Positions 24,200-35,891 of a DNA stretch of 64,000 bases are shown in pieces. Origin of the DNA: Lactobacillus sp. ESL0246. Lineage in GTDB: Bacteria; Bacillota; Bacilli; Lactobacillales; Lactobacillaceae. The DNA lies in contig NZ_REHC01000008.1 of NCBI RefSeq assembly GCF_003692965.1, forward strand, positions 248,001 to 312,000, given 5' to 3'. The notes beneath the pieces were generated by a model. That model saw only the letters and a program-made list of their open reading frames with translations. It did not search any database and was not told the origin of the DNA. The translations under genes were made by a program, and so were the position numbers. Position 1 is the first letter of the stretch; each line of letters opens with the position of its first letter.

Positions 24200-24275
24200 A
24201 AAAAATACTAGCTCCGATCAAGTATCGCAAACTAGTCCTAAATTAAAATTTAAAAATCTGGCTTAATTTTAGGGT
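24200..24275. repeat. IS-end-like repeat with hairpin, copy 4
   Basis: ACTAGCTCCGAT..ATCGCAAACTAGT (about 24207-24236) then TTAATTTTAGGGTTTACA, in the same order and spacing as 16115-16192 but more degenerate. Confidence 0.4.
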
Positions 24276-24332
24276 TTACAGCTAAGCTATAGATCATTTA
24301 TGTAAAAGTTATTTTAATTAGCGCTCATTTAA

Positions 24333-24379
24333 AAAATGCTTTAAATATAAACCTTAGCTTAGGAATAATATTTAAAGCA
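24333..24379 (-). terminator. terminator of the pyrBC-carAB operon
   Basis: Long inverted repeat AATGCTTTAAATAT / ATATTTAAAGCATT with an inner CCTTAGCTTAGG stem, directly after the carB stop. Confidence 0.65.
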
Positions 24380-24384
24380 TTATT

Positions 24385-27300
24385 TTAATTTAAACTAGTA
24401 GTCAAGAAAGAACGATTCTCTAATGCAATAAGCAGTGCACGCGCTGTATCAAAACTAGTAATTAATGGGATATTCTGATTAATTGCTGCCTGCCGAATTA
24501 CAAAACCATCAGAATTTTGAGCAAGATCATGACCCATTGTATTAATTACCAAATCAATTTTGCCATTTCTAAACTCTGTTAAAATATTATTTTCTTGTTC
24601 AGAATGAAGCTTACTTACCTCAGTTACATGTAGACCATGCTGTCTTAAAAAGGCCGCCGTTCCACTAGTTGCAAAAAGCCGGTAACCAATCTCTGCAAAA
24701 TTTTGCGCAATTGGTAAAATCGTTTTTTTGTCATGGTTTTCAATCGTTAATAAAACATTACCATTGTCTGGTATTTGCATATTAGCTCCAGCAAAGGCTT
24801 TATAAAGTGCCTTGGGAAAACTAAGATCGCTGCCCATCACCTCTCCAGTGGATTTCATTTCGGGACCAAGATAACTATCAACATTGGCCAACTTACTAAA
24901 AGAAAAGACCGGTGCTTTGACACTAATCCTTTTGGGTTCAGCAGCTAAGCCGTCAGTATACCCCTGTTCTTGTAAACTTTCACCCATAATTACCCGGGTT
25001 GCAACTTGGGCCATTTCAATGCCAGTAACCTTACTTAAAAATGGCACCGTCCGACTAGCTCGTGGATTAACTTCAATAATATAAATTTCACCATTACGCT
25101 CAATCAATTGCAAATTCATAATTCCATGACAATTAAGTTTTAAAGCCAATTTTTTAGTTACTTGAGCAATTTTTTGTTTAATCTCAGGTGAAAAAGTTTG
25201 GGCTGGGTAAACTGCCATCGAATCTCCTGAGTGAACACCAGCATGTTCAATATGCTCCATAATACCCGGAATCAGCACATGATGTCCATCACAAATTGCA
25301 TCAACATCACACTCACGTCCGTCAAGATAGTCATCAACTAAAATTGGGTGACTAGCAGCAATATCAACGTGATTTTGCAAATAATCTTCTAATTCATTAG
25401 GAGTATAAACAATTTCCATTGCTCTTCCTCCCAAAACATAGCTTGGTCGAACCAATACTGGATAACCTAACTGTTCTGCTGCTTGCATCACACCTTCATG
25501 AGTGGTTGCAGTTATCCCTTGGGGTTGCTTTAAGTGCAATTCTTTAACAGCTTTATCAAATAATTCGCGGTCTTCTGCGCGATTTAAATTGGCGACGCTA
25601 GTTCCCAATATCTTAACACCATTTTTTTCAAGACCAGCGGCTAAATTAATTGCTGTTTGCCCACCAAACTGAATAATTACCCCTTCTGGCTGCTCTAAGT
25701 CGCAGACATTCAAAACATCTTCCAAGGTTAGAGGCTCAAAATAAAGTTTATCCGAAATTGAAAAATCGGTTGATACCGTTTCAGGATTAGAATTAATAAC
25801 AATGGCTTCATAACCCATTTTTTGTAATGCTTTAACACAATGCACGGTAGCATAATCAAATTCAACACCCTGCCCAATGCGAATTGGTCCTGAGCCGATA
25901 ACTAAAACTGCTTTTTTATCCGCTTTTTGACTTTCATTTTCCGAATCATAGGTTGAATAAAAGTATGGCGTTTGCGAAGCAAATTCTGCCGCACATGTAT
26001 CGACCATTTTATAAACCGGAATAAGATTGTTATCGTGGCGCATTTGGCGAATACTAGTTGCATCCTTGTGCCAAAGTTTAGCAACAGTTTGATCAGTAAA
26101 ACCATATTTTTTGGCAATTTTAAGTGTATCAAGGTCATTGGGATGAGCTTGAATCGTGTGTTCCAACTCAACAATATGCTTGACAATATCAAGAAAATAA
26201 AAGTTAATTTTAGTTAATTCATGAATATCACTTATTGAATAACCACGTCTAAAGGCTTCAGCTAAATAAAAGAGACGATCATCTTGTGCTTTAACAAGCT
26301 TTTTTTCTAATTCCTCATCAGTTGCATTATGAGCAGCTTGAGAATAAAAATCTTTTTGATCAATTTCTAAAGAACGGACCGCTTTTTGAAAGGCTTCCTC
26401 TGCTGTTCTACCAATTGCCATTACCTCGCCTGTTGCCTTCATTTGGGTGCCTAAAGTCCGATTAGCCTTGGTAAATTTATCAAACGGCCAACGCGGAATT
26501 TTGCAAACCACGTAATCAAGTGCTGGCTCAAATTCTGCAAAAGTTGTTCCCGTTACTGGATTTTTGATTTCATCTAAAGTCATCCCCACAGCAATTTTAG
26601 CTGCCATTTTGGCAATTGGATAGCCCGTTGCTTTAGACGCTAAAGCCGATGAACGCGAAACACGCGGGTTAACCTCAATCACATCGTATGCAAAACTATT
26701 AGGGTCCAAAGCAAGCTGAACATTACAACCTCCCTCTATTTTCAAGGCTCTAATTAGCCGTAAAGCACAATCTCGAAGTAATTGGTACTCCTTATCTGAT
26801 AAGGTTTGTGATGGTGAAAAAACAATCGAATCTCCGGTATGAATTCCTACGGGATCAAAATTTTCCATACAACAAACAATCATCGCATTGTCATTATGAT
26901 CGCGCATCACCTCAAACTCAACTTCTTTATAACCAGCTATTGAGCGTTCGATCAAACATTCACCAACCGGTGATAATTCTAAACCGTTCTTTGCAACCCG
27001 GACTAATTCAGTCGCATTATTGCAAATTCCGCCACCCGTGCCTCCCATTGTAAAAGCTGGACGAACGATAATCGGATAACCACATTTTTTGCCAAAAGCT
27101 AGCGCTTCGGTTACTGTTTTGACACTTTTAGATGGTGGTACAGGTTCACCTAGTTTTTGACAAAGTTCCTTGAACTTCTCCCGATCTTCAGCTTGTTCAA
27201 TTGAGTCTAGTTTCGTTCCTAAAAGTTGTATCTTTAATTCGTCTAAAATACCACTTTCAGCTAAGGACAGTGCCATATTCAAGCCCACCTGACCACCAAG

Positions 27301-27567
27301 TGTTGGCAAAATCGCATCAGGATACTCCTTACGAATAATTCGTGAAACTGAGTCAAGCGTTAAAGGCTCAAGATATACTTTATCCGCAATTGTTGTATCT
27401 GTCATAATAGTAGCCGGATTTGAATTAACCAATACTACTTGATAACCCTCTTCACGAAGTGCCAAACAAGCTTGTGTACCTGAATAATCAAACTCAGCAG
27501 CTTGACCGATAATGATTGGTCCTGAGCCAATTACCATAATTTTTTTGATATCTGTTCTTTTAGGCAT
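24385..27567 (-). CDS. carB: carbamoyl phosphate synthase large chain
   Basis: 1060 residues from ATG 27567 ([20 protein letters not shown]); this start overlaps the carA stop by 8 bases and has AAAGGAAC upstream. It makes carbamoyl phosphate from ammonia (delivered by CarA), bicarbonate and two ATP. Two duplicated ATP-grasp halves are visible: [20 protein letters not shown] at the start and [20 protein letters not shown] near residue 560, with [13 protein letters not shown] and [14 protein letters not shown] loops. A C-terminal MGS-like allosteric domain ([11 protein letters not shown]) follows. Last gene of the pyrB-pyrC-carA-carB operon, so it serves pyrimidine synthesis. Confidence 0.97.
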   Translation of the reverse strand: MPKRTDIKKIMVIGSGPIIIGQAAEFDYSGTQACLALREEGYQVVLVNSNPATIMTDTTIADKVYLEPLTLDSVSRIIRKEYPDAILPTLGGQVGLNMALSLAESGILDELKIQLLGTKLDSIEQAEDREKFKELCQKLGEPVPPSKSVKTVTEALAFGKKCGYPIIVRPAFTMGGTGGGICNNATELVRVAKNGLELSPVGECLIERSIAGYKEVEFEVMRDHNDNAMIVCCMENFDPVGIHTGDSIVFSPSQTLSDKEYQLLRDCALRLIRALKIEGGCNVQLALDPNSFAYDVIEVNPRVSRSSALASKATGYPIAKMAAKIAVGMTLDEIKNPVTGTTFAEFEPALDYVVCKIPRWPFDKFTKANRTLGTQMKATGEVMAIGRTAEEAFQKAVRSLEIDQKDFYSQAAHNATDEELEKKLVKAQDDRLFYLAEAFRRGYSISDIHELTKINFYFLDIVKHIVELEHTIQAHPNDLDTLKIAKKYGFTDQTVAKLWHKDATSIRQMRHDNNLIPVYKMVDTCAAEFASQTPYFYSTYDSENESQKADKKAVLVIGSGPIRIGQGVEFDYATVHCVKALQKMGYEAIVINSNPETVSTDFSISDKLYFEPLTLEDVLNVCDLEQPEGVIIQFGGQTAINLAAGLEKNGVKILGTSVANLNRAEDRELFDKAVKELHLKQPQGITATTHEGVMQAAEQLGYPVLVRPSYVLGGRAMEIVYTPNELEDYLQNHVDIAASHPILVDDYLDGRECDVDAICDGHHVLIPGIMEHIEHAGVHSGDSMAVYPAQTFSPEIKQKIAQVTKKLALKLNCHGIMNLQLIERNGEIYIIEVNPRASRTVPFLSKVTGIEMAQVATRVIMGESLQEQGYTDGLAAEPKRISVKAPVFSFSKLANVDSYLGPEMKSTGEVMGSDLSFPKALYKAFAGANMQIPDNGNVLLTIENHDKKTILPIAQNFAEIGYRLFATSGTAAFLRQHGLHVTEVSKLHSEQENNILTEFRNGKIDLVINTMGHDLAQNSDGFVIRQAAINQNIPLITSFDTARALLIALENRSFLTTSLN

Positions 27568-28645
27568 GACGTTCTTGTTCCTTTCTTTGGTCAATTATCT
27601 GCATGAAGTAGTCAAAAATTCCCGCTTCATCATGTGGTCCCGGTGTGGCATCTGGGTGAAACTGCACCGAAAAAGCGGGATACTTTTTATGTTGCAGGCC
27701 TTCAATTGTGCCATCATTAACTTCAAGATGAGTTACTAATAATTGTTGTGGATCAATTGAGTCGCTTTTAACTGCATAACCATGATTTTGGGAAGTAAAA
27801 CCGATATTCCCAGTAGCAATTTCGCGTACGGGATGATTAAAGCCGCGATGACCAAATTTCATCTTATAAGTTTGAGCACCATTTGCTAAAGCAAAAATTT
27901 GGTGTCCCAGACAAATCCCCATTAACGGTACGTGACGTTCAAGCTTTTTAACTGTTTTAACTGTCTCAAGCATTTCTTGCGGGTCACCTGGACCATTTGA
28001 TAGGAGCACCCCATCTGGGTGTAATGATAAAATTTTCGCTGCTGATACTGTGTAGGGAACAACAATACAATTGCAATCACGCTTACTTAACTCACGTAAG
28101 ATACTATTCTTCAGACCAAAATCCAGCACTACAATATTTCGCTTTGATCCCGGAACTGGGAATGATTTTGATGTAGATACTTTTTTAACTACATTTTTAG
28201 TCAGATTTAGTGTTTTCAACTCTTGTATAACTTGCGTAAAATCACCTTTACTATTACATATTCGACCACGCATAGTCCCATATTTGCGTAATTTCTTAAC
28301 TAGTTCGCGAGTATCAATTCCAGCAATCCCTGGAATATTCAAGTCTGACAAAAAATCAGGAAGTGTGGTTTGCATACGCCAATTATCTGGTTGGCGAGCA
28401 ATTTGATGACAAATTACCCCTTTGATTCCCGGTTCAAGTGATTCATAATCGGCTAACGTAATACCATAATTACCAATTAATGGGTTAGTAAAAACCAAAA
28501 TTTGGTCGGCATATGATTGGTCAGTAATTGCTTCTTGATAGCCAGTCATCCCAGTTGTAAAAACAACTTCACCTTGACTCTCTTGCTGACCACCAAAAGC
28601 AGCTCCTTCATAAACACTGCCGTCTTCTAGTACTAAATATCTCAT
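27560..28645 (-). CDS. carA: carbamoyl phosphate synthase small chain
   Basis: 361 residues, the glutaminase subunit that hydrolyses glutamine and channels ammonia to CarB. The N-terminal CPSase domain starts [17 protein letters not shown]. The C-terminal class I amidotransferase has the Cys nucleophile in [10 protein letters not shown] (Cys245) and the His in [14 protein letters not shown]. The ATG directly follows the pyrC stop (one-base junction), and its 3' end overlaps carB. Expression should follow the PyrR-controlled leader ahead of pyrB. Confidence 0.97.
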   Translation of the reverse strand: MRYLVLEDGSVYEGAAFGGQQESQGEVVFTTGMTGYQEAITDQSYADQILVFTNPLIGNYGITLADYESLEPGIKGVICHQIARQPDNWRMQTTLPDFLSDLNIPGIAGIDTRELVKKLRKYGTMRGRICNSKGDFTQVIQELKTLNLTKNVVKKVSTSKSFPVPGSKRNIVVLDFGLKNSILRELSKRDCNCIVVPYTVSAAKILSLHPDGVLLSNGPGDPQEMLETVKTVKKLERHVPLMGICLGHQIFALANGAQTYKMKFGHRGFNHPVREIATGNIGFTSQNHGYAVKSDSIDPQQLLVTHLEVNDGTIEGLQHKKYPAFSVQFHPDATPGPHDEAGIFDYFMQIIDQRKEQERHA

Positions 28646-29920
28646 TTATCTGCCTTTCTTATGGTAAATAATCTGACCATCAACCATCGTTATCCTGGTT
28701 TCACCATAAACTTTTTGACCACTAAAGGGTGTGTTTTTTCCTTTAGAAAAATAATCTTGCTCAGTCATAACCGTTGGGGTTTTTAAGTCAAAAATAGCCA
28801 AATCAGCTGGTTGATCAATAGCAATTTTTCCAGCTGTATTAATACCAAAAGTTTGCGCGGGCTTTGTCGACATCCAGCTAAGTAATTGTTCTAGTGAAAA
28901 AATTTTAGTTTTAACAAAATGTGTGTATAACTGACTAAATGCAGTTTCACTACCAGTGATACCAAAAGCTGCCTGAGCAAACCCACCCTTTTTATCAACA
29001 ACAGTATGCGGTGCATGGTCTGTTGCAATGAAGTCAATTGTGCCATCCAATAATCCTTCAATTAAGGCTTGTTGATCTTCGCAAGCTCTTAGTGGTGGAT
29101 TCATTTTAAAATTACTATCATTTTGTGTAATGTCATTTTCGTTCAGCAACAAATGATGTGGTGTCACTTCACACGTAACATTTATTCCATGTGCTTTTGC
29201 TATCCTAATAAGTTCAACGCTAGTTTTAGTAGATACATGACAAACATGGTAATGTACCCCTGTTTTTTGTGCTAATAATAAGTCACGAGCTATCTGCGTA
29301 GTTTCTGCTAATTTATTTATTGCTTTTACTTTAAACTCCTGTACTTTAGGTCCCTGATTAATTACCCCGCAATTAAATAAAGAATCATCTTGTGCGTGTT
29401 CAGCAATAATCATATTATTTTCTTGTGCTTTTTTCATCGCTATATACATTGTTTGTGCATTTTGAACGCCGTGTCCGTCATTACTTAAAGCAAAGCACCC
29501 GGCTTGTTTCAAATTGGCATAATCAGGAATTTCTGAAGTCGTTTGATTAACCGTAATTGGTCCGTATTGTAAAATATGAACTTGACCATTTTGCTTATTA
29601 TTTTTTATCATCCGAGCCATCAAATTAGCAGTATTAGGGACAGGCATTACATTAGGCATTGCACATACAGTGGTAAAGCCGCCATGGGCCGCTGCTAAAG
29701 AACCCGTTCGAACATTTTCTTTAGCTGTTTGCCCAGGATCACGATAATGAACATGCACATCAACTAATCCGGGACTAACCAAGTAATTATCAGCGTCAAT
29801 TTCACTATTAGCTACCAAGTTACTTCCTATCTCTTTAATTATTCCCTTTTCAATTAACAAATCGCCTTTTTTTATACTGCCGTTAGTATAAATAAGACCA
29901 TTTTTAATTACTGTTTCCAT
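28646..29920 (-). CDS. pyrC: dihydroorotase
   Basis: 424 residues, closing carbamoyl aspartate to dihydroorotate. The metal-binding motif DVHVHYRDPGQTAKE lies at residues 54-68, with later His residues in YHVCHVST and CEVTPHH and the Asp in FIATDHAPH. This is the class I (Bacillus-type) enzyme. Its ATG overlaps the pyrB stop (TAATG), and it abuts carA. Confidence 0.96.
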   Translation of the reverse strand: METVIKNGLIYTNGSIKKGDLLIEKGIIKEIGSNLVANSEIDADNYLVSPGLVDVHVHYRDPGQTAKENVRTGSLAAAHGGFTTVCAMPNVMPVPNTANLMARMIKNNKQNGQVHILQYGPITVNQTTSEIPDYANLKQAGCFALSNDGHGVQNAQTMYIAMKKAQENNMIIAEHAQDDSLFNCGVINQGPKVQEFKVKAINKLAETTQIARDLLLAQKTGVHYHVCHVSTKTSVELIRIAKAHGINVTCEVTPHHLLLNENDITQNDSNFKMNPPLRACEDQQALIEGLLDGTIDFIATDHAPHTVVDKKGGFAQAAFGITGSETAFSQLYTHFVKTKIFSLEQLLSWMSTKPAQTFGINTAGKIAIDQPADLAIFDLKTPTVMTEQDYFSKGKNTPFSGQKVYGETRITMVDGQIIYHKKGR

Positions 29921-30876
29921 TATGAAAGGCCTCCCAATTTACGTCCACGTAAAACGGCTTCAATCATCGCCATTCTCATGAAAACACCATTTTGCATTTG
30001 CTGGTAAAACATACTTTTAGGAGCCTCAACTAATTCACTGGCTAATTCAACACCTCGATTAATTGGACCAGGATGCATAATAATTGCATTTGCTTTTAGA
30101 TTATTATAGCGATGTTGTGTAATACCAAATTGTTCATGATATTTTACGGCATTAAATGTCTGTTCATTTGGATCCCCAGTATGACGTTCATGTTGTACAC
30201 GCAAGAGCATCATTACGTCCACTTGATCGACTAATTGATCAAGCTCTTTATACTCACCATATTGATCAAATTCGTGATCATACCAATAACTTGGCCCCGA
30301 AAAATAGACTTTGGCACCTAAACGAGTCAGCAGTTCCATATCACTTTTAGCAACTCGAGAATTTGTAATATCGCCCACAATTGCTACTTTCAAGTTTTTA
30401 AAATCACCAAAATGTTCATGAATCGTCATCACATCGAGCATACATTGTGACGGATGTTGCCCACTTCCATCCCCACCATTAATTATTCCCATTTTAAGAT
30501 TTTGGTCAGTTTGAAGCTGAATTAATTTTTTATAATATTCGTTTTCCGGATGACGAATAACTTCAAGGTTTATTCCTAAAGCCTCCATTGTTAATGAAGT
30601 GTCATAAAGTGTCTCTCCCTTTTTAGTTGAGCTATGTGTTGAATCAAACGGTATTACCGTCAGGCCCAATTTTCGTTCAGCCATTTCAAAACTAGTCCGT
30701 GTTCTGCTGGAATTCTCAAAAAAGATATTGGTTACATAAACTGGCTGAGTTAGCCTAGGCTGCGGCCCACCATTTTTAAAATATTCAGCTCTTTCAATTA
30801 ATGCCTCAACTTCACTTATCCCAAGGCTCTCAACATTGACAAAATGTGTCAAAGTGACTAAATTTGTTTGTTTCAT
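29920..30876 (-). CDS. pyrB: aspartate carbamoyltransferase catalytic chain
   Basis: 318 residues. The carbamoyl-phosphate loop SSRTRTSFE lies at about residues 56-64, the HPSQCMLD motif near residue 143 contacts substrate, and the C-terminal MHPGPINRG closes the aspartate site. No pyrI regulatory chain is nearby, as usual for Gram-positives, so control is transcriptional. First gene of the minus-strand operon, with a PyrR-type leader upstream. Confidence 0.97.
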   Translation of the reverse strand: MKQTNLVTLTHFVNVESLGISEVEALIERAEYFKNGGPQPRLTQPVYVTNIFFENSSRTRTSFEMAERKLGLTVIPFDSTHSSTKKGETLYDTSLTMEALGINLEVIRHPENEYYKKLIQLQTDQNLKMGIINGGDGSGQHPSQCMLDVMTIHEHFGDFKNLKVAIVGDITNSRVAKSDMELLTRLGAKVYFSGPSYWYDHEFDQYGEYKELDQLVDQVDVMMLLRVQHERHTGDPNEQTFNAVKYHEQFGITQHRYNNLKANAIIMHPGPINRGVELASELVEAPKSMFYQQMQNGVFMRMAMIEAVLRGRKLGGLS

Positions 30877-30897
30877 TATAATTTCTCTTTCTTTGAT

Positions 30898-31020
30898 AAA
30901 AAAATAAACCTAAAGCAACTTTAGCTTCAGGTTTATCATCAGGGAATTTTTTGTTTGGCAAAATAGTTATAGCCGCTCACAAAAAAACTCAAACCCTTCT
31001 GACCCTCTCTGAAGTCAATT
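30898..31020 (-). promoter_or_regulatory. PyrR-dependent attenuator before pyrB
   Basis: On the minus strand an ACTTCAGAGAGGGTC element (31015-31001) resembles the PyrR-binding loop. It is followed by a terminator AAACCTGAAGCTAAAG / CTTTAGGTTT plus a T run (about 30938-30898) just before the pyrB ribosome binding site. PyrR bound to UMP would favour termination. Confidence 0.75.
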
Positions 31021-31044
31021 AAATGGCTGAATTAAAATATTTAT

Positions 31045-31596
<552 letters not shown>

Positions 31597-31607
31597 TTAT
31601 TTATCTA

Positions 31608-31694
31608 TGAAAAAGCACCTAAATCTACAGGAGACTAGGTGCTTGCTCTAAAAGTTATCACTTAATAAGCTTGCCTTGTTAGCCTCACGGGACT
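31608..31694 (-). promoter_or_regulatory. PyrR-dependent attenuator before pyrR
   Basis: The minus strand carries AGTCCCGTGAGGCT (31694-31681), an almost ideal PyrR-binding loop. Downstream is the terminator AAGCACCTA / TAGGTGCTT followed by T residues (31645-31608), ahead of the pyrR ribosome binding site. This gives autoregulation. Confidence 0.85.
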
Positions 31695-31757
31695 AATTTT
31701 AAGGACGATTTTCTCTTTTAAATATAGGGGTTGCCAATAAAATTGTCAACTATTAAC

Positions 31758-32681
31758 TTAATTAAATTTAACTTGACCAACTAAGTCATTGATATTGGTA
31801 ATACCTAAGTCAGTTAGCACTGTTGGTAATTGTTGAATCACTTCGGGGCACACAAATGGATTATGAAAATGAGCACTACCAATTTCTACTGCATTAGCCC
31901 CTGCTAACATAAATTCAACAACATCTTGAGCAGTTTCAATTCCGCCAATTCCAATAATTGGTAAATCAGTTACCTGACGTACTTGATTAACTAAGTATAA
32001 TGCAATTGGCTTGATACTTGCTCCAGAATAGCCGCCCACGTTATTGCCTAAGACTGGTCGCCGTGTTTGCAAATCAATCCTCATTCCCATGATTGTATTA
32101 ATTAATGTAAGACCATCAGCTCCGCCACGTTCCGCAGCACACGCGATTTCCTGAATACTGGTTACATTCGGTGTTAATTTAATATAAATTGGAATATCAA
32201 CAATTGATTTAATAGAACGCGTCATCTTTTCAACAACTGCTGAATTAACTCCAAAAGTCATCCCGCCATGCTTGACATTGGGGCAAGAAAAATTGATTTC
32301 TAATGCATCAACGAAACCAGAAGCACTTAATTTTTGGGCTACTTCTAAATAACCCTCCTCACTCTCACCACCAACGCTTGCAATTACGGGTAGATCAGGA
32401 TATTGTCGTTTGAGGTTAGGTAATTTTTCTTTTACAACCTTGTCAACACCAGGATTAGTCAAGCCAACCGAATTTAAAACCCCATTCTCTAACACAGAAA
32501 TTTGTGGTTGAGGGTTGCCCTTTCGGGCATGCGGTGTTGTTGTTTTGATTACCACGCCACCAAGTTGATTTAAGTCAAACTTTTTTGCTATTGATGTATC
32601 ACCAAATCCAAAGGTTCCGCTAGCTGGCATGATAGGATTTTTTAGAGTTAATCCCGGTAAGTTAACACTTATTTTTGTCAT
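31758..32681 (-). CDS. pyrD: dihydroorotate dehydrogenase, class 1B catalytic subunit type
   Basis: 307 residues from ATG 32681 behind GGAGG. The FMN barrel motifs are [27 protein letters not shown]-like [31 protein letters not shown] and [12 protein letters not shown]. Sequence features follow the PyrDB (NAD-linked, PyrK-dependent) branch rather than fumarate-dependent PyrDA. No pyrK gene is seen in this window, which is unusual for a 1B enzyme. It is a monocistronic gene divergent from pyrF. Confidence 0.93.
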   Translation of the reverse strand: MTKISVNLPGLTLKNPIMPASGTFGFGDTSIAKKFDLNQLGGVVIKTTTPHARKGNPQPQISVLENGVLNSVGLTNPGVDKVVKEKLPNLKRQYPDLPVIASVGGESEEGYLEVAQKLSASGFVDALEINFSCPNVKHGGMTFGVNSAVVEKMTRSIKSIVDIPIYIKLTPNVTSIQEIACAAERGGADGLTLINTIMGMRIDLQTRRPVLGNNVGGYSGASIKPIALYLVNQVRQVTDLPIIGIGGIETAQDVVEFMLAGANAVEIGSAHFHNPFVCPEVIQQLPTVLTDLGITNINDLVGQVKFN

Positions 32682-32816
32682 TTTTGCCTCCAAAATGTAT
32701 GCTCACAGACATTACAATTATTTTGAAGTCAATTCTACACTTTTTTTAAATTTTGAAAAGGTTAAAAATTGGTTGTAATTTGTTGAAGAAGGTGGTAAGC
32801 TCAATTAAATTACTTT

Positions 32817-32912
32817 AAACGGTACAGTGAGACCGCAAGTTCAATATTGACTAAAATAAAATAAATGAAAAAGTCTATTTTGATGCGCTCAGTACCTAAA
32901 TAGGCTTTTTTT
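32817..32912 (+). promoter_or_regulatory. PyrR-type attenuator before pyrF-pyrE
   Basis: GGTACAGTGAGACC (32821-32834) fits the PyrR loop CAGNGAG pattern. The stem AAAAAGTCTATTT / AAATAGGCTTTTTTT (about 32868-32912) is a terminator whose T run ends at the pyrF ribosome binding site. GCGCTCAGTACC within it can pair with the upstream element as antiterminator. Confidence 0.75.
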
Positions 32913-32923
32913 GGAGGGTTTTA

Positions 32924-33631
32924 ATGGAAAAAGCAGTTTTTGTTGCCTTAGACTTTGATACGGAAGATGAGTTAACTAAAATTTTGACGCAACTAGGTGC
33001 CCCAAATGAAACTTATTTAAAAATTGGGATGGAACTCTTTTATCATGCAGGTGACAGCTTAGTTAAACAATTAGTTAAACAAGGTTACCACATTTTTTTG
33101 GATCTTAAATTACATGACATTCCCAATACAGTCTACGCTGCAGCCAAACAACTTGCACAGCTGGGTGTTTTCTGCATAACGGTTCATGCTTTAGGCGGAA
33201 GTGAAATGATTTCAGCTGCCAAAAAAGGCTTAATTGCTGGCACCCCGGAGCATTTGGAAATACCCAAGCTCTTAGCAGTAACTGAACTAACTTCAATATC
33301 AAATGAAATTTTAGCAAATGAACAAAATTGCAATTTGGCAATGGCTGATCAAGTACTTAGTTTGGCACAAACTGCCAAAAATGCTGGTGCTGATGGAGTC
33401 ATCTGTTCACCCTTGGAAGTAGAAAAATTAAGGAAAGTTATTGGCGACAGCTTTTTATATGTTACTCCCGGAATCCGCTTGGCAAATAACCAGGCTGGCG
33501 ATCAAAAACGAATTGCGACTCCTAAAAAAGCACTAAAGTTTGGTTCAAGCGCAATTGTTGTTGGGAGGCCAATTACACAAGCGGCAAATCCTAAAAAAAT
33601 ATATCAAACTATTAAGAAGGAGTTTAGTTAA
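32924..33631 (+). CDS. pyrF: orotidine 5'-phosphate decarboxylase
   Basis: 235 residues, the last step to UMP. The catalytic DxKxxDI motif is FLDLKLHDIPNTV at about residues 58-70, and the phosphate loop is VTPGIRLANNQAGDQKR, then IVVGRPIT. A strong GGAGG lies after the attenuator. pyrE follows with no gap, so the two final steps are co-translated. Confidence 0.97.
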   Translation: MEKAVFVALDFDTEDELTKILTQLGAPNETYLKIGMELFYHAGDSLVKQLVKQGYHIFLDLKLHDIPNTVYAAAKQLAQLGVFCITVHALGGSEMISAAKKGLIAGTPEHLEIPKLLAVTELTSISNEILANEQNCNLAMADQVLSLAQTAKNAGADGVICSPLEVEKLRKVIGDSFLYVTPGIRLANNQAGDQKRIATPKKALKFGSSAIVVGRPITQAANPKKIYQTIKKEFS

Positions 33632-34267
33632 ATGAATCAAGAAAAAATCATTACTCAATTAGTTGAACAAAAAATCATTACTATTTCACCCAATAAGCCA
33701 TATACTTATGCTAGCGGAATGTTATCTCCGATTTATACAGATTTGCGTCTCACGGTGTCTTACCCAGAGTTACGTGACGCAATTGCTGATGGTCTTGCCA
33801 ACTTAATTAAGGAAAAATATCCTAACGTTTCTATTATTGGTGGAGTTGCAACAGCTGGTATCCCTCATGCTTCTTGGGTAGCAGCTAAACTGAAATTGCC
33901 AATGATCTATGTTCGGCCTAAGCCAAAAGATCACGGTAAAGGCAGACAAATTGAAGGTTTATTTAGTTCAGATGATGAAATTGTTTTAATTGATGACTTA
34001 ATAACAACTGGGGGGTCTGTTCTAAATGCAGTTCAAGCTACGCAAAGTGAGGGTGGAAAAGTGGTCGGTGTCGCATCAATCTTTACCTATTATCTTAAAG
34101 ACACCAAGGAGAATTTTGCTAAGGCCAAAGTTGACTTCACTCCATTGTTAACTTACCCCAACTTATTGCAAAAAGAAAAAGAATTAAACTATATTACTCC
34201 TGAGCAATATGAAGCTCTTAAGACATGGCATGAAGATCCTTGGAAATGGGGAGAAAAATTTCAATAG
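33632..34267 (+). CDS. pyrE: orotate phosphoribosyltransferase
   Basis: 211 residues converting orotate and PRPP to OMP. The PRPP-binding signature EIVLIDDLITTGGSVLNAVQ sits at about residues 116-135, and PIYTDLRLTVSYPELR and KPKDHGKGRQIEG contact orotate and the flexible loop. Its ATG immediately follows the pyrF stop, with the ribosome binding site AAGGAG inside pyrF. Confidence 0.97.
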   Translation: MNQEKIITQLVEQKIITISPNKPYTYASGMLSPIYTDLRLTVSYPELRDAIADGLANLIKEKYPNVSIIGGVATAGIPHASWVAAKLKLPMIYVRPKPKDHGKGRQIEGLFSSDDEIVLIDDLITTGGSVLNAVQATQSEGGKVVGVASIFTYYLKDTKENFAKAKVDFTPLLTYPNLLQKEKELNYITPEQYEALKTWHEDPWKWGEKFQ

Positions 34268-34273
34268 CTTACT

Positions 34274-34363
34274 AGGCAGGTTTATCCTGCTTTTTTTGTT
34301 AGAAGAATAACAAAAGACTCTTTATCAAACCTATCATTAGGTATTGCTAAAGAGTCTTTTTCA
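34274..34363. terminator. terminators between convergent pyrE and glnA
   Basis: GGCAGG / CCTGC followed by seven T residues at about 34274-34300 serves pyrE. AAAAGACTCTTTA / TAAAGAGTCTTTTT at about 34312-34360 can act in both directions and serves glnA. Confidence 0.8.
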
Positions 34364-34376
34364 ATTTAAATTTTAT

Positions 34377-35714
34377 TTAATAACCCATATATCTATTTCT
34401 TTCCCAAGCGGAAACAGTCTGTGTATATTGTGACCATTCTAATTCCTTTGAACTAATGAAACTTTGAGTTAAATGTTCACCTAAAGAATCCTGAATCAAC
34501 TGATCTTTCTTAAAAGCTTTCAATGCATTATGCAATGTTGAAGGAAGTGGTTTAATTCCAAGCTTATTACGCTCTTCTTCACTCATTTCAAATAAGTTGC
34601 AATCAATTGGATCCATTGGCATCTTTTCTTCTTTGATACCGGCAAGACCGGCAGTTAAGCAAGCTGCTAATAATAAATATGGATTGGCAGTTGGATCAGC
34701 TGAACGCATTTCTAAACGTGTGTTTACTTCTTCAGCAGAGGGCACCCGAACCATTGGAGAGCGGTTCTTAGATGCCCATGAAATATATACAGGTGCCTCA
34801 AAGCCAGGAATTAATCGCTTGTATGAATTGACGGTTGGATTACCCACGGCAGTGATTGCTCGAGCATGCTCTAAAATACCATTTAAGAAATACAACGCTG
34901 TATCTGACAAGTGGTATTGATTTGATTGATCATAAAAAGCATTTTTGGAACCTCTGAATAAGGACATATTGGTATGCATTCCATTACCAGCCTGTCCCTG
35001 CAATGGCTTAGCCATGAAAGTTGCATACAAGCCATGTTTCTTTGCAATTTCTCTGACAATCATCTTAAACATCTGCACCCGATCAGCCGTTGTTAAGGCA
35101 TCATCAAACTTAAAATCAATTTCTTGCTGACCATCACCAACTTCATGGTGAGCAGCCTCAACTTCAAAGCCGATACTTTCGAGTGTTTCAACAATATCCC
35201 GTCGGCAACTTGCACTTTCATCGTTTGAAGTTAAATCAAAGTAAGAGGCATGGTCTGGAACCTCAGTTGTCCAGTTGCCATCTTCATCAAGTTTAAGTAA
35301 GTGAAATTCTGCTTCAAATCCTATATCAAAGGCAGAGAATCCCATTTCTTTCATTTGTTTAATAACCCGTTTCAAATTATTGCGCGGATCACCATCGAAT
35401 GCCTGCCCATCAGTCATATGAACCGAACAAATCAAGGAACCAATTTTCCCCCCTTGACTATCTGTCCAAGGTAAAACTGACCAAGTTGAAAAGTCGGGAT
35501 AAAGAACCATATCACTTTCTTCTAATCGAACAAAACCATCAATTGAAGAGCCATCGAAACGAATATCATTACTTAATACCTTTTCGAGTTGACTATTTGG
35601 AACCTCAACTGCCTTAAGTGTACCATTAATGTCTGTAAAAGCTAACCGTAAAAAGCGTATATCGTTATCAACGACACTTTTTCTAATATCATCTGCTGAA
35701 AATTTTTCTGTCAT
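34377..35714 (-). CDS. glnA: glutamine synthetase type I
   Basis: 445 residues from ATG 35714 ([13 protein letters not shown]) behind AGGTGGAG; the longer frame has no such site. It makes glutamine from glutamate, ammonia and ATP. Visible are the beta-grasp domain with DGSSIDGF, the metal/glutamate residues in GFEAEFHLL and [15 protein letters not shown], the [10 protein letters not shown] His loop, and NRSPMVRVP at the ATP site. Length is that of the Gram-positive GSI-alpha form, feedback regulated rather than adenylylated. A glnR gene, the usual partner, is not adjacent. Confidence 0.97.
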   Translation of the reverse strand: MTEKFSADDIRKSVVDNDIRFLRLAFTDINGTLKAVEVPNSQLEKVLSNDIRFDGSSIDGFVRLEESDMVLYPDFSTWSVLPWTDSQGGKIGSLICSVHMTDGQAFDGDPRNNLKRVIKQMKEMGFSAFDIGFEAEFHLLKLDEDGNWTTEVPDHASYFDLTSNDESASCRRDIVETLESIGFEVEAAHHEVGDGQQEIDFKFDDALTTADRVQMFKMIVREIAKKHGLYATFMAKPLQGQAGNGMHTNMSLFRGSKNAFYDQSNQYHLSDTALYFLNGILEHARAITAVGNPTVNSYKRLIPGFEAPVYISWASKNRSPMVRVPSAEEVNTRLEMRSADPTANPYLLLAACLTAGLAGIKEEKMPMDPIDCNLFEMSEEERNKLGIKPLPSTLHNALKAFKKDQLIQDSLGEHLTQSFISSKELEWSQYTQTVSAWERNRYMGY

Positions 35715-35891
35715 ACTGCTCCACCTATAAAAATACATTTCACCATCTATTGGTATAGTCTAACTGATCATTTGTAACCCAGCTAGATCTGAATAAAGAT
35801 TAGCAAATCGTTAAATAATTGTCAATTGGTCTATTCAGTTTTTGCGATACTTTACTAAAGCTTTAGTTTTAATAAAGTTTAATTTTACTGT

